DNA of 40,942 nucleotides from Desulfurococcales archaeon (GCA_015521095.1 WAOU01000100.1:1-40942), one strand, 5' to 3'; positions 1-7,910 are shown, counted from the stretch's first letter. Notes: generated by a model from the sequence alone, not told the origin. A program made the numbers and translations.

Positions 1-291
1 AATTATCGAGTCTATAACGCCTGGTGTTATTTTGCTTGAATACGGATACTTTATATCGAGTTTTGCAAGGAGTTCACGGGCAACTCTAGAAGGTCCCTCA
101 GGGAATACTATTTTTGAATTAACCCCGTATGTTTCCAGAATCTCTGCGAGGCCTATGGCCGCTCCTACCGCGTCGAGATCTGCGTTTGCGTGTGCTATGA
201 TAACGTTTCTTTTTCCTAGCTTGTGTAGGAGCGTATCGAATTCTAGCGTGAGCCGGTATTCCAGCTTCTTTCTCAAATATTCTTCGTGCAC
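1..291 (-). CDS. DHH-family phosphoesterase, C-terminus outside window (partial)
   Basis: Only the first 97 codons are visible; the gene continues past base 1. The DHH signature HANADLDA lies at about residues 34-41, followed by a small-residue helix, as in RecJ/NrnA-type phosphoesterases that hydrolyse phosphodiester bonds using metal ions. I place the start at GTG 291, because an AGGAGG lies 9 nt upstream and the frame has stops just before it. It is the last visible gene of a minus-strand run (Brix, Pcc1-like, prefoldin, DUF3194). Its first 173 nt overlap the upstream ORF in another frame, which is unusual. The substrate cannot be told from this fragment. Confidence 0.85.
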   Translation of the reverse strand, partial: MHEEYLRKKLEYRLTLEFDTLLHKLGKRNVIIAHANADLDAVGAAIGLAEILETYGVNSKIVFPEGPSRVARELLAKLDIKYPYSSKITPGVIDSII

Positions 292-520
292 CTGCAACCG
301 CCTCCTCTACTATCTCTGATATTATTCTTGTCCTCGGCCTCGACGCCTGGACATCTATTACTAGGTTTATGACTCCTTCCTCATCGTAGTCTGCGTGGAG
401 AGTAATGAGAAATGACGATACGGTTCCTGGAAGATTTCTTTCGAGAAATGCTACGAGCCATTCATGGGTTTTCTCTATGGCGCGGGTAATTTTATCGTTA
501 TCCTCCAACTGAAGCGACAC
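119..520 (-). CDS. DUF3194-like archaeal small protein with odd C-terminal tail
   Basis: The protein is 133 aa from GTG 520, which has a GGGAGG about 8 nt upstream. Residues 1 to about 95 look like the archaeal DUF3194 family, a short alpha/beta protein of unknown function usually found beside prefoldin beta, as here. The last ~37 residues are very rich in Arg and Lys and coincide with the out-of-frame overlap onto the DHH gene, so they look like read-through of non-selected sequence. The true protein may be shorter if a base is missing, or the tail may be a real lineage extension. It overlaps the end of prefoldin beta by 23 nt. Confidence 0.65.
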   Translation of the reverse strand: MSLQLEDNDKITRAIEKTHEWLVAFLERNLPGTVSSFLITLHADYDEEGVINLVIDVQASRPRTRIISEIVEEAVAGARRIFEKEAGIPAHARIRYAPTQARKKKRYHSTRKRRSRRGRSGHRPRRDSGNIRG

Positions 521-866
521 CCGCGCCTCCCAGCATTCTCTTTAATTCCTCGGCTAGTCTCTCGATATCTTCTCTGAGCTTCTTTTCCTGCGACTCTAAG
601 GCTTTGAGCTTGATTTCTAGGTCGTCTTTTTTCTCTTCTAGTTCTTTGAGTATATCTTCCCTTTTTGTTTTGATTAAAACGTATCCTGTAAGCTTGTAGA
701 GCTCGGTGTCTTCTGATAGCTCTTTTAGTTGTCCTAGTAGTGCCTCTACTTCCTCTAGTGCGCCCTGTGCTATGGCTTTCTCTTGTAGTATTTTTGCGAG
801 TGTTTCTCTTAGCTTCATGTATTTTAGATACTTGGCTTCTGCTTCTCTGGAAACTTTCTCTACCAT
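498..866 (-). CDS. pfdB: Prefoldin subunit beta (GimC beta)
   Basis: A 122-aa protein made of two long heptad-like helices (residues ~5-50 and ~70-112) joined by a short beta-hairpin region rich in Leu, Thr, Gly and Lys. This is the architecture of prefoldin beta. Archaeal prefoldin is a hexamer (two alpha, four beta) that holds unfolded proteins in the cytoplasm for the thermosome. Length is normal for the family, and the Gly-rich C-terminus is not unusual. Start is ATG 866. The end overlaps DUF3194, suggesting co-translation. The alpha subunit is not in the window. Confidence 0.9.
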   Translation of the reverse strand: MVEKVSREAEAKYLKYMKLRETLAKILQEKAIAQGALEEVEALLGQLKELSEDTELYKLTGYVLIKTKREDILKELEEKKDDLEIKLKALESQEKKLREDIERLAEELKRMLGGAGVASVGG

Positions 867-923
867 AGTTCATCCGGCCTCCATAACCCTTGGAGAACTC
901 AGAGATTATTATTGGTTTAGTTC

Positions 924-1172
924 CTATCGCTCTAGTCCCTGTAACCTATGTATTGACGAGTACGAGGCGTATACTAGGAGATGATAACTATTTACCAGAG
1001 CTCTTAGACCTGAGAGATCCTTTGCTATTATCTCTATTCTAATGCATTCGTCACTACTCATTGAGACTCGGGCTTCTCCTTTGCTTGGAGAAGGCTGGTT
1101 TGCCTCTGCTAGTAGAGCCTCATAGACTGTTTTTGAGGCTTTTCCTAGACAGAATTCGAGTAAAGCTCTCAT
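924..1172 (-). CDS. Pcc1-like KEOPS subunit (first of two in window)
   Basis: An 82-aa protein whose second half (IRIEIIAKDLSGLRALVNSY and the helix after it) fits the Pcc1/CTAG fold: a strand, a 'DLxxLRAxxNS' turn, then a long helix. Pcc1 dimerises KEOPS, which adds threonylcarbamoyl to A37 of ANN-decoding tRNAs. Start is ATG 1172 with a GGAG in the end of the Brix gene, and only 1 nt separates the two genes. The N-terminal half is weakly conserved and lacks the EPDN motif present in the other copy at 13457-13732. It may be the Pcc1 paralogue described as an extra archaeal KEOPS subunit; which copy is which needs a tree. Confidence 0.7.
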   Translation of the reverse strand: MRALLEFCLGKASKTVYEALLAEANQPSPSKGEARVSMSSDECIRIEIIAKDLSGLRALVNSYHLLVYASYSSIHRLQGLER

Positions 1173-1173
1173 T

Positions 1174-1752
1174 CTACAGGCTCCCTCTGGGAGGAGTATG
1201 GATTGTTTTAATCATTCTATGTGGCGCGCCTAGCTTTATTCTGGGGCCGATTGACTTGTCTCTGTATTTAAACTCGGCTTGGACGTCGCGCTCGTTTATA
1301 GCCTTAATTTCTGCGATAATCGACTCATGTTCTTCTTTATAGTATAGTTGTGCATGTAAGCCTATATTGAATGCCTCAGCAAACTCTAATTCTATCTTTA
1401 CCCCGGAGACTGGTTTCGCGATAAGCCTGAGTTTATCCTTATCAACGTCAGTTGTTTGTGGTGCTTTTCTTTCCCGGGATAGAGAGACGCCTTTAACTAT
1501 AAATGAAACGATGTTTACTAGCTCCTCATTCTCAGGCTTATAGATACGTATTATGCCGGGGTTTCCCCGTCTATCTGATACTATTATTACTCTGTCCGCA
1601 TTCATGTTTAACGCTTCGAAGTAAAGATCCTTCATCGATAAGTGGCCTCTGGTGAGCCTAATTGCTCTCGGTATAACTAATTCGAGGTCTTTTATGAACG
1701 ATCTTATCCTTCTGTTTGGCCTCCTGCTTGTTGTTATTATTATGTTTCTCAT
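1174..1752 (-). CDS. Brix-domain ribosome biogenesis protein (Imp4-like)
   Basis: 192 aa beginning with the typical Brix opening 'IIITTSRRPNRRIRSF', followed by 'DLELVIPRAIRLTRG' and a 'DRVIIVSDRRGNPGIIRIY' segment. Archaeal single-domain Brix proteins are homologues of eukaryotic Imp4/Brx1/Rpf factors and bind pre-rRNA during ribosome assembly. Length matches the archaeal family. Start is ATG 1752, with AGGAGG 7 nt upstream. It directly precedes the Pcc1-like gene and follows eL43 after a ~100-nt AT-rich gap, so it may be the head of its own transcript. Confidence 0.9.
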   Translation of the reverse strand: MRNIIITTSRRPNRRIRSFIKDLELVIPRAIRLTRGHLSMKDLYFEALNMNADRVIIVSDRRGNPGIIRIYKPENEELVNIVSFIVKGVSLSRERKAPQTTDVDKDKLRLIAKPVSGVKIELEFAEAFNIGLHAQLYYKEEHESIIAEIKAINERDVQAEFKYRDKSIGPRIKLGAPHRMIKTIHTPPRGSL

Positions 1753-1856
1753 AATGGTTCCTCCTATTCATATAGTTGATACATCATTATAGTCTAGTAG
1801 AGGAATATTTTTGAAAATATCTTTGAAAGCTGTTGATTTTAGAAATGAGTTTGATT

Positions 1857-2123
1857 TTAGTAGTTTTTGACAACGTATTTTTTGAAGTATGCTGCTAGGC
1901 CTGACCTAGGCGTATAGGCTGCTCCTGCCCATGTGTTGCCACATTTTCTACAGGACCAGATTCCTACCGAGACCCTGTAAACTGTTCCTTGTGATCCGCA
2001 GAATGGACAGGTATGCGGTCCCTGCTTTTTTAGAAGTATGTCTCTTACTCTCTTTCTCACGCTGACTCCGTATCTTGGACCGTATCTTCCCACTGGGCCC
2101 ACTATCTTCGTTCTTCTCGCCAA
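1857..2123 (-). CDS. rpl37ae: Ribosomal protein eL43 (L37Ae)
   Basis: With a TTG start at 2123 the protein is 88 aa and opens 'ARRTKIVGPVGRYGPRYG', the standard eL43 N-terminus. A GGTGATAGGA lies just upstream, whereas the GTG codons at 2135 and 2132 lie inside or before it. The zinc ribbon is intact, with CPFC and CRKC pairs at about residues 35-38 and 53-56. eL43 binds 23S rRNA in the large subunit. It is the last gene of the SBDS-exosome run, 17 nt after Rrp42; linkage of exosome and eL43 genes is common in archaea. Confidence 0.93.
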   Translation of the reverse strand: MARRTKIVGPVGRYGPRYGVSVRKRVRDILLKKQGPHTCPFCGSQGTVYRVSVGIWSCRKCGNTWAGAAYTPRSGLAAYFKKYVVKNY

Positions 2124-2140
2124 TCCTATCACCACCTTCC

Positions 2141-2998
2141 TTACAGCCGTATCTCCACGGGTAGCCCTGTATCGGAGAATGCCTCCTGTAGGGCTTTAAA
2201 GTATACGCTTGCCGAATTCCTGCCTATATCTATTATCTTTAATATTTCTTCTGGCTTGAGGCCTCCTGTACCTACTTTTTGTACTCCTACAACTCTTCCT
2301 TGCTCGTCAAAGGCCATGAAGAGCCTTGCATCTGCTACTACTTCTTCGTCTAGGTTGGGATCGACCACGTATACGTCGCCTATCCTGGCGACTGTTGACG
2401 ATACCACTATATGGTTTATCTTTAACGGATCCTTCTTGTTATCTTTGTTTACTTGGATTTCCCCGGTTTCAAGCTCCTCGTATTCGGGTAATCTAGTGTT
2501 TAGTAGTGCTGCCATTGCTGCTAGCATGCTGGCGTCGAATAAGTTCCCGTCATGATCGAGTATGTAGAGGTCTACAAAGACGACCCATACTTTTTCTCCT
2601 GGTATCAGTACGAGACTCTTTCTGTCGACCGCCATGACCTCTCTAAGACTCCTATCAACTACTCTTGCGAGCTCCACGGCGTTCTCGTCTGGTGGCCCTG
2701 GCTCGAAATACGGAGAGGCTAGCGGCACGAATTCTGCGTTAACGGTTAGCACTCCTTCGTCCGGGGTGTCTCTGAAGGGGCTTCCTACCTCGACTTTTAC
2801 TCCGGCGAGTACTTGCGTGTTTCCTAGTTTTACTAGGGCTGATCCTTCGGCCTTTTCTATTACGCCGAGCTGTATCTCGATTTTTCTCGGCGAATACAGG
2901 TCTCTCTCATCGTCTCTTAGGCCCTTCTTGAGTAGAGAATAGATGGTTTGTTTCCTTATCTCTGAGACAATAGGTATCCTATACGGCGTGAGACTCAT
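2141..2998 (-). CDS. rrp42: Exosome subunit Rrp42 (non-catalytic RNase PH-like)
   Basis: A 285-aa RNase PH-fold protein and the structural partner of Rrp41 in the hexameric ring of the archaeal exosome, which degrades and tails RNA 3' ends in the cytoplasm. Seen in the sequence are the N-terminal helix with 'LLKKGLRDDERDLYSPRKIEI', the 'PGEKVWVVFVDLYILDHDGN' strand-turn, and a mid-protein stretch of small hydrophobic residues. It lacks the catalytic DG-rich acidic pattern of Rrp41, as expected for Rrp42. Start is ATG 2998 with GAGGTGGAG upstream, 2 nt after the Rrp41 stop. Confidence 0.95.
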   Translation of the reverse strand: MSLTPYRIPIVSEIRKQTIYSLLKKGLRDDERDLYSPRKIEIQLGVIEKAEGSALVKLGNTQVLAGVKVEVGSPFRDTPDEGVLTVNAEFVPLASPYFEPGPPDENAVELARVVDRSLREVMAVDRKSLVLIPGEKVWVVFVDLYILDHDGNLFDASMLAAMAALLNTRLPEYEELETGEIQVNKDNKKDPLKINHIVVSSTVARIGDVYVVDPNLDEEVVADARLFMAFDEQGRVVGVQKVGTGGLKPEEILKIIDIGRNSASVYFKALQEAFSDTGLPVEIRL

Positions 2999-3000
2999 GA

Positions 3001-3732
3001 TTACTCCACCTCTATCTTTTCATATTTCCTTTTAAGCGCCTCCTTCTCGAGCGCGACAATTTTCTCTATTCCCTTCAAAGCCATCTCAAGAGCCTGCTCT
3101 AGTTCTTCTCTGCTCAGGACACCGTTGAGCTGAAATAGAGTAATCTCGCCTATGTCCGGGGCTGCGGCTACTGGCATATCTGCCTCGCCGTTTCCGTCCT
3201 CGAGTTCATCAACGTCTAGTACTAGTACGCCTTCGACTTTTCCGACTGCGACTCCCCCTACTAGGGCTTTCATCGGTATACCTGCATCTGCTAGGGCTAG
3301 GCTTGCTGCTGTTATTGCAGCTGTCCTTGTACCGCCATCCGCCTGGAGAACCTCTATGAATATATCTATGCTTGTTCTTGGGAATTTCTCTGTTAGTACA
3401 ATGCTTTCTAGGGCTTCTCGTATAACTTTTGATAACTCTACCTCTCTCCTGCTGGGAGCTGGACTCTTCCTATCTGTAGTGGAGAAGGGTGCCATGTGAT
3501 ATCTTACTCTTAGAACTGCCCTGTCGGGGAGCAATACGAATCTTTGTATTGGTTCTTTAGGACCATATACCGCTGCTACTACCCTTGTTCTACCGAACTC
3601 GACTAGTGCGGAGCCGTCACTGTTATTGAGTACTCCTACCTCCATCTTGATGGGTCTCATTTCGTCGGGTTTTCGGCCATCGTGCCTTAAGCCGTCTTCT
3701 CTTATTAGTTTAACGCCTGGCTGTTTACCCAT
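3001..3732 (-). CDS. rrp41: Exosome catalytic subunit Rrp41
   Basis: A 243-aa RNase PH-family protein that performs phosphorolytic 3'-5' RNA degradation and, in reverse, adds tails. The start '[20 protein letters not shown]' and the phosphate-binding segment '[20 protein letters not shown]' are classic, and the acidic active-site stretch '[17 protein letters not shown]' is intact, so it should be active. Length matches the family (about 240-250 aa). Its ATG shares one base with the Rrp4 stop (TAATG), which indicates translational coupling and equal output of the exosome subunits. Confidence 0.96.
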   Translation of the reverse strand: MGKQPGVKLIREDGLRHDGRKPDEMRPIKMEVGVLNNSDGSALVEFGRTRVVAAVYGPKEPIQRFVLLPDRAVLRVRYHMAPFSTTDRKSPAPSRREVELSKVIREALESIVLTEKFPRTSIDIFIEVLQADGGTRTAAITAASLALADAGIPMKALVGGVAVGKVEGVLVLDVDELEDGNGEADMPVAAAPDIGEITLFQLNGVLSREELEQALEMALKGIEKIVALEKEALKRKYEKIEVE

Positions 3733-4421
3733 TACTCTACACCTCTTACCACTTTGAGTTCTTCTATGTATTTCTTTACTCGGTCCGTGAGACCTGTGAG
3801 ATGGGCCTGCTCCTCTATCATCTTAATAGCCAATACTAGTATGGGCTCCATCTCGGGGTTTTTACATTGAATGTGGATCCTGCCGTTTACAGCTGCGAAT
3901 ATCTCGCATCCGGTTTGTGATTTAAGCATCTCTAACATGCTACCTTTCTTTCCTACTACTCTAGGAATCTTTGCAGGTTGTATTTCAATGATTTTACCGG
4001 TGTTTATTTTTCCTAGACCCTCGTCTCTGACTGTTAGTAGCGGGTTCCTTGCTCTGTCGAACGAGACGACTTTTGCCTTGATATAGTCTCCTACTTGAAG
4101 ATATCTGGAGAGTTCGTCTTGTTGGGGATTGAATGGTCTCCCTAGGAAGTCTTGTGCTGTGAGCACTGCCACATATGGACTGTTAATATCAACATACCAG
4201 TTCATTATTGCCACACTACTTACGAGTCCTATTATAACGTCGCCCGGCTTTGGAACATATACTGTTTGGAGTGGTAGGAACACCGGCTTCTCCCGCTCGT
4301 CTAGTAGGCCCACTACAGCCGCTATCTTCTCGCCGTTGTACTCGTACACGTAATTCGTGTCTCTAACAATAGTTTCCGGCGGTAGCCTCTCTCCAGGTAC
4401 CACTATTCTTCGCTTGTCCAT
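3732..4421 (-). CDS. rrp4: Exosome RNA-binding cap subunit Rrp4
   Basis: 229 aa with three parts. The N-terminal domain is ~1-60 ('[20 protein letters not shown]'). An S1 domain follows at ~63-140, including '[15 protein letters not shown]' and '[13 protein letters not shown]'. A KH domain is at ~150-215, with '[20 protein letters not shown]' carrying the GKKG loop. Rrp4 sits on the Rrp41/Rrp42 ring and feeds RNA into it. It overlaps its neighbours by one base at both ends (TAATG junctions), which ties it tightly to SBDS and Rrp41. Confidence 0.96.
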   Translation of the reverse strand: MDKRRIVVPGERLPPETIVRDTNYVYEYNGEKIAAVVGLLDEREKPVFLPLQTVYVPKPGDVIIGLVSSVAIMNWYVDINSPYVAVLTAQDFLGRPFNPQQDELSRYLQVGDYIKAKVVSFDRARNPLLTVRDEGLGKINTGKIIEIQPAKIPRVVGKKGSMLEMLKSQTGCEIFAAVNGRIHIQCKNPEMEPILVLAIKMIEEQAHLTGLTDRVKKYIEELKVVRGVE

Positions 4422-5122
4422 TATTTTACCACCTTCACATCGATTTTCGCGGATCCCCGTGTTAGGTTTTGGAGTCTGGATACTACATCGATTTGGGATC
4501 CTGCGGGTATTTCAAGTTCTACTAATAGGCTTCCATCTGTTTGCCAGTCTGTTCTTTTTACCTCGCCTAGTCTGCGGAGCTCTTTGTATACTCTGCCAGA
4601 ATATTGGGCGGGGATAAGGGCTCGTACAAGTGCTTTCGCTATGCGTATAGGCATTAGTCTGGCTATTTGGCGTACTGCTTCGAGAGCCTGGCTCTCCGCG
4701 CTCTTAAATGGATCTACGCCTATCCTGAGTTGCTCGAACGCGGTCTCTATCCTTGCCTCTGGTATGGGTTTTCCTGTTTTTGGGTCGATCGCGTTACGGG
4801 CTATGTATGTGATTATCTGGCGTTTTTTGGCTTCTATTAGTTTCCGGCGTTGATCTTCTGTAAGCTGTATTTCTCCTTCTTTTAGGATTTTTACCGCTAT
4901 TTTCTTGATGTCGTCTGTTCCGAAGGCTTTTTTGACTTCTTCGGGGCTCGCCTTTAATCCTTTTTTAACGTCGCGGTATATTGTGTCTGTCCAGAGGACG
5001 TCGTCTAAGTCGACTTTTTCGCCTTCTTTGAATTTAAAGGCTGGATCTGGCCTTACTAGAATTTCGAATCTTTTTCCTTTTATCGTTATCCATGCGACTA
5101 TATAGTCTTGTTTTCTTCCCAT
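4421..5122 (-). CDS. SBDS/Sdo1 ribosome maturation protein
   Basis: 233 aa with the three-domain SBDS layout. The N-terminal FYSH domain contains 'GKRFEILVRPDPAFKFKEG' and 'VLWTDTIYRDVKKGLKAS'. The central helical domain has 'QRRKLIEAKKRQIITYIARN' and 'PKTGKPIPEARIETAFEQ'. The C-terminal ferredoxin-like domain ends with 'GSLLVELEIPAGSQIDVVSR'. SBDS releases the anti-association factor aIF6 from the large subunit. The protein is full length and heads the SBDS-Rrp4-Rrp41-Rrp42-eL43 run; a TATA-like element sits ~40 nt upstream. Its link to exosome genes is conserved in archaea. Confidence 0.95.
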   Translation of the reverse strand: MGRKQDYIVAWITIKGKRFEILVRPDPAFKFKEGEKVDLDDVLWTDTIYRDVKKGLKASPEEVKKAFGTDDIKKIAVKILKEGEIQLTEDQRRKLIEAKKRQIITYIARNAIDPKTGKPIPEARIETAFEQLRIGVDPFKSAESQALEAVRQIARLMPIRIAKALVRALIPAQYSGRVYKELRRLGEVKRTDWQTDGSLLVELEIPAGSQIDVVSRLQNLTRGSAKIDVKVVK

Positions 5123-5152
5123 ACTCTGGCCCCAGGATTATCTGATATTGTT

Positions 5153-5170
5153 TCCAGTTAAATTTTAGAG
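5153..5170 (-). promoter_or_regulatory. Candidate promoter of the SBDS-exosome operon
   Basis: On the minus strand the sequence CTAAAATTTAAC forms a BRE/TATA-like element. A start about 25 nt downstream would give a short leader of ~12 nt before the SBDS ATG at 5122. Read by eye only. Confidence 0.4.
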
Positions 5171-5189
5171 AATCAATTTCGAATCTTGT

Positions 5190-5212
5190 ATTAAAAATAA
5201 ATTAAAATAATT
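5190..5212 (-). terminator. U-rich terminator after psmA
   Basis: Just after the proteasome alpha stop, the minus strand is a T-rich run (TTATTTTAATTTATTTTTAA). Archaeal transcription commonly stops at U-rich tracts like this one. It separates psmA from the SBDS operon. Confidence 0.5.
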
Positions 5213-5224
5213 GAGTTATGTAAG

Positions 5225-5995
5225 TTATTTAGTTAGTTCATTGCTAATTGCATCAACATATTTCCGTATCTCGTCAGCACTCATTTTCCTGAAGACTGGT
5301 TTCTCAACTGTTATGTACCCGAGCTCCACAAAGTTATGGAATTCATCCACTAACGCGGCGGGCTGTTCCTCGCCAGTTTCTATTCTTGCTTTGAACAATG
5401 CTTTGAGGGCTAGTTTAACTAGTCCTTCGAAGTCTAATTCCTTATTATATTCTTTCTCTAGAACCTCCGTAGCGTATCTTTCTCCCATTCCTATCGCGAC
5501 CGCATAATAACTAAAGAATTGTCCTCCTGGATCTGTTTTAATTAGTCTTGTGTCTCCTTCTGGGTTTATTCCACCGAAAATCAACGAAACGCCAAAGGGT
5601 CTAACACCTGCGTGCTGTGTATATGCTTGCTTTATGTCTGCTATAGCTCGAGCAACATAGTCGACGCTTGCCTTTTCTCCGTATAGGAGCCTATGTCTTA
5701 CTGCGACTAGTCTTGCTTGGTCAATAAGTATTCTGCCGTCGCTCCCCATGCCTGCGAACGCTACGCCTATATGGTCGTCTACTAGATAGATTTTCTCGAT
5801 ACTCTCCAGGTCTAGGAGCCTCGTTATCTGTCTTTTTTCTGCAGCAATAACAACTGCTTCTTTGCTTCTTATTCCTAGACTGGTCCATCCTTTCCTTACT
5901 GCTTCGAACGCGTATTTTACCTGGTATAGGTCTCCCTCGGGGGAGAAGATTGTCGTAGCCCTATCGTATGCCGTTGGTGGTGCTCCTAGTGCCAC
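5225..5995 (-). CDS. psmA: Proteasome subunit alpha
   Basis: A 256-aa 20S proteasome alpha subunit. The N-terminus 'YDRATTIFSPEGDLYQVKYA' is the gate and H0-helix signature, followed by 'FEAVRKGWTSLGIRSKEAVV' and the 'GVRPFGVSLIFGGI' strand pair. Alpha rings are non-catalytic: they form the gate and dock the PAN or Cdc48 unfoldase. The start is GTG 5995 with AGGTGA 6 nt upstream. The C-terminal helix is acidic and lysine-rich as usual. It is divergent from the pop5 transcript; the beta subunits lie elsewhere. Confidence 0.96.
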   Translation of the reverse strand: MALGAPPTAYDRATTIFSPEGDLYQVKYAFEAVRKGWTSLGIRSKEAVVIAAEKRQITRLLDLESIEKIYLVDDHIGVAFAGMGSDGRILIDQARLVAVRHRLLYGEKASVDYVARAIADIKQAYTQHAGVRPFGVSLIFGGINPEGDTRLIKTDPGGQFFSYYAVAIGMGERYATEVLEKEYNKELDFEGLVKLALKALFKARIETGEEQPAALVDEFHNFVELGYITVEKPVFRKMSADEIRKYVDAISNELTK

Positions 5996-6084
5996 TCTTT
6001 GTCACCTAGTTTTACCGCCATGTCTCGTGGTGTATTGCAGGCTATTTAGATCTATTCAAATACTCTGCCATTCCTAGACTAATA

Positions 6085-6097
6085 CTATATTAATAGT
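6085..6097 (+). promoter_or_regulatory. TATA box for the C/D sRNA-pop5 transcript
   Basis: CTATATTAATAG lies about 26 nt upstream of ~6116, just before the guide RNA at 6126, so spacing suits an archaeal promoter driving the sRNA and probably pop5 behind it. Confidence 0.5.
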
Positions 6098-6125
6098 CTC
6101 TAGAAAACTACTCTTTCTTCATGGT

Positions 6126-6184
6126 CCCTATGATGAAGAGACCGACCAATGAGTGAGATGATTAATCTATCTCTCCCCTGAGGG
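6126..6184 (+). ncRNA. C/D box sRNA (2'-O-methylation guide), upstream of pop5
   Basis: All elements of an archaeal C/D RNA occur in order with canonical spacing. A CCC stem arm is at 6126-6128 and a perfect C box ATGATGA at 6130-6136. A 12-nt guide (AGAGACCGACCA) is followed by D' ATGA at 6149-6152, a 5-nt spacer, and C' ATGATTA at 6158-6164. A 13-nt guide (ATCTATCTCTCCC) precedes D box CTGA at 6178-6181, and a GGG arm at 6182-6184 pairs with CCC. Such RNAs bind L7Ae, Nop5 and fibrillarin and direct 2'-O-methylation. I could not assign targets. It ends 7 nt before the pop5 start codon, so it is probably processed from that transcript. Confidence 0.8.
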
Positions 6185-6191
6185 ATGCTAG

Positions 6192-6677
6192 GTGAATATG
6201 CTACTATTGATGACTGTGCTCGCGATTACTATGGCAATAGCCTCGATCATTATATCAATCTATCTACTTCGGCAGACTCGAAACCTTAAGAGATCAATAG
6301 AGATACTGACGTTTGGCTTAAATGCTAGAAAGCTAGAACGTAAATTATCCGAACTTGCAGAGAGGCCTAGGAAACGCTACGTTGTATTCGAGATCGTAGC
6401 CGAACAAGACCTGAGCGAAGCCGACATCCGTAGATCCCTGTATGAACTAGCTAGGGATGTGCTGGGTGAATCTGGTTTTATAAAGAGTGGGTTTCAACTT
6501 GTCTATTTTAACAATAATACGAATAGAGGCATCATAAGAGTAAGAGAACCCTATAAGTTAAAGGCACTCGGTGTGCTTGGCTTGCTTAGAGAGATATCGG
6601 GTGTCCAAGTGCTAGTTACACCCCTAGGTACTAGTGGGACAATCAAACGTGCAAAGAAGATCGCTGATATGAAGTAG
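6192..6677 (+). CDS. rnp2: RNase P protein Pop5 with predicted N-terminal membrane segment
   Basis: Residues ~60-155 match Pop5/Rnp2: 'RKRYVVFEIVAEQDLSEADI', then 'ESGFIKSGFQLVYFN' and a 'RGIIRVREPYKLKALGVLGL' core, ending in the family's 'GTSGTIKRAKKIA'. Pop5 pairs with Rpp30 to activate the RNase P RNA, which trims tRNA 5' ends. Residues 1-27 are a strongly hydrophobic helix followed by basic residues and a charged linker, not part of the usual domain. No in-frame ATG, GTG or TTG lies between this helix and the Pop5 domain, so the anchor appears to be real. The start is GTG 6192 or ATG 6198 behind AGGTGA. A C/D sRNA sits immediately upstream. Confidence 0.88.
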   Translation: MNMLLLMTVLAITMAIASIIISIYLLRQTRNLKRSIEILTFGLNARKLERKLSELAERPRKRYVVFEIVAEQDLSEADIRRSLYELARDVLGESGFIKSGFQLVYFNNNTNRGIIRVREPYKLKALGVLGLLREISGVQVLVTPLGTSGTIKRAKKIADMK

Positions 6678-6689
6678 TTATAAAGTACC

Positions 6690-7910
6690 CTACCTTTTGG
6701 CGGCGACTATCTTTATAACGTCTCCGTCTTGAAGGAGATAGTTTTCTCCTATTCGTTGTTTTGTCTTCGCGTTTACTGCATAGATGAAACTTTTTCCTAG
6801 ATCCGTGTGTATCTTGAAGGCGAATTCTCTAGCAGTCGTTCCTTTCTTTACGAGAATAACGTCTGGGAGCACTCTACCCTGTTTATCGGTGAACTTGTTA
6901 GGGTCATCCACGGGATACACTGTGATCATTTCTAAGACATCGAAAACGGCTGTATTAAGAGCCTGCTGGACTCCTGTCCCTCCATATTTTTCCATTATGT
7001 TCTTCTTTATCATTTCAAGGATTCTTGTCGTTTTCGGGTCTAGTTCTTCGATTATCTCGAATGAGTCGTCTCCGGGAATATACCTGATCTTTCCTTCTTT
7101 TGCTAGTTTTCTTAGAAGTAATTCTGCCGCCGCGCTTGTCGGTATGATCTTATAATCTGGAAACTCTCTTTTCATTCTTTCATAGTTCTCATGGGCTCTA
7201 GGCAAATCAATTTTATTCGCAATAATTACTATTGGTTTAGATATTTTTCTTAGTACTTGCATGAATTCTCTGAGTTCTTCTTTTGTCCAGTTCGTCAGTT
7301 TCTTATCTATCAAACCTGTTCTCTCGAGAGCCTCGGCGACATGCGGTTTGGTTATACTTAATCCGCTTAGTCTCTGTGCCAGTGCTCCTGCTATGTCGAG
7401 GGTTTTACTGGCGTCTATTGTTCTAGCAACCTTGTCCCAGTCTTTCTCTATTATAGAATACATCCATTCATCTATTTCATAGATGATTTGCTTTACCTCC
7501 TCTACAGGATCATAGGTTCCCGGTTTTACAGGGACTCCTTCGGGATCAGTTGATCCACTTGCATCAACTACAAGAAGGAGAACATCTGCTCTCCTAAGGT
7601 TATCAAGGAACCTGTTTCCGAGGCCTCTACCCTGATGAGCTCCTGGAACAAGGCCGGCTACATCCATAACCTTTACAGGTATGAAGCGCCAGCCCATGAG
7701 ACATATGCTGTTTGATGCGTCGCATTTCTCTAATCCCAGTTCAACATGTACGCATCTTTTTCTAAGATATGCAACTCCTATATTTGGATCAATTGTTACA
7801 AATGGCCTATTGCCTATTTCAACGGTTGTCTCTGTAGCCGCCGCAAAGAACGTTGATTTTCCTACGTTAGTTTTACCTACAATCCCTATCAGTATATTGC
7901 TAGGCTCCAT
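6690..7910 (-). CDS. Obg/YchF-family translation-associated GTPase
   Basis: 406 aa from ATG 7910, preferred over ATG 7928 because of a GAGGAG 7 nt upstream and the family-like opening 'MEPSNILIGIVGKTNVGKST'. The nucleotide motifs are G1 GKTNVGKST, G3 DVAGL and G4 NKID; a helical insert follows the G3 region. A C-terminal TGS domain ends 'GENYLLQDGDVIKIVAAKR'. Members bind ribosomes and hydrolyse ATP or GTP. G4 is NKID rather than the altered motif of ATP-preferring YchF, which hints at GTP use. It is convergent with pop5 and 12 nt from it. Confidence 0.9.
   Translation of the reverse strand: MEPSNILIGIVGKTNVGKSTFFAAATETTVEIGNRPFVTIDPNIGVAYLRKRCVHVELGLEKCDASNSICLMGWRFIPVKVMDVAGLVPGAHQGRGLGNRFLDNLRRADVLLLVVDASGSTDPEGVPVKPGTYDPVEEVKQIIYEIDEWMYSIIEKDWDKVARTIDASKTLDIAGALAQRLSGLSITKPHVAEALERTGLIDKKLTNWTKEELREFMQVLRKISKPIVIIANKIDLPRAHENYERMKREFPDYKIIPTSAAAELLLRKLAKEGKIRYIPGDDSFEIIEELDPKTTRILEMIKKNIMEKYGGTGVQQALNTAVFDVLEMITVYPVDDPNKFTDKQGRVLPDVILVKKGTTAREFAFKIHTDLGKSFIYAVNAKTKQRIGENYLLQDGDVIKIVAAKR

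Noticed and set aside
475..873. Arg/Ser-rich ORF overlapping prefoldin beta on the same strand
   Set aside because: It is an out-of-frame shadow of the prefoldin gene with biased composition and no family resemblance.
1780..1800. ATGATGT on the minus strand before the Brix gene
   Set aside because: No D box or terminal stem nearby; AT-rich leader only.
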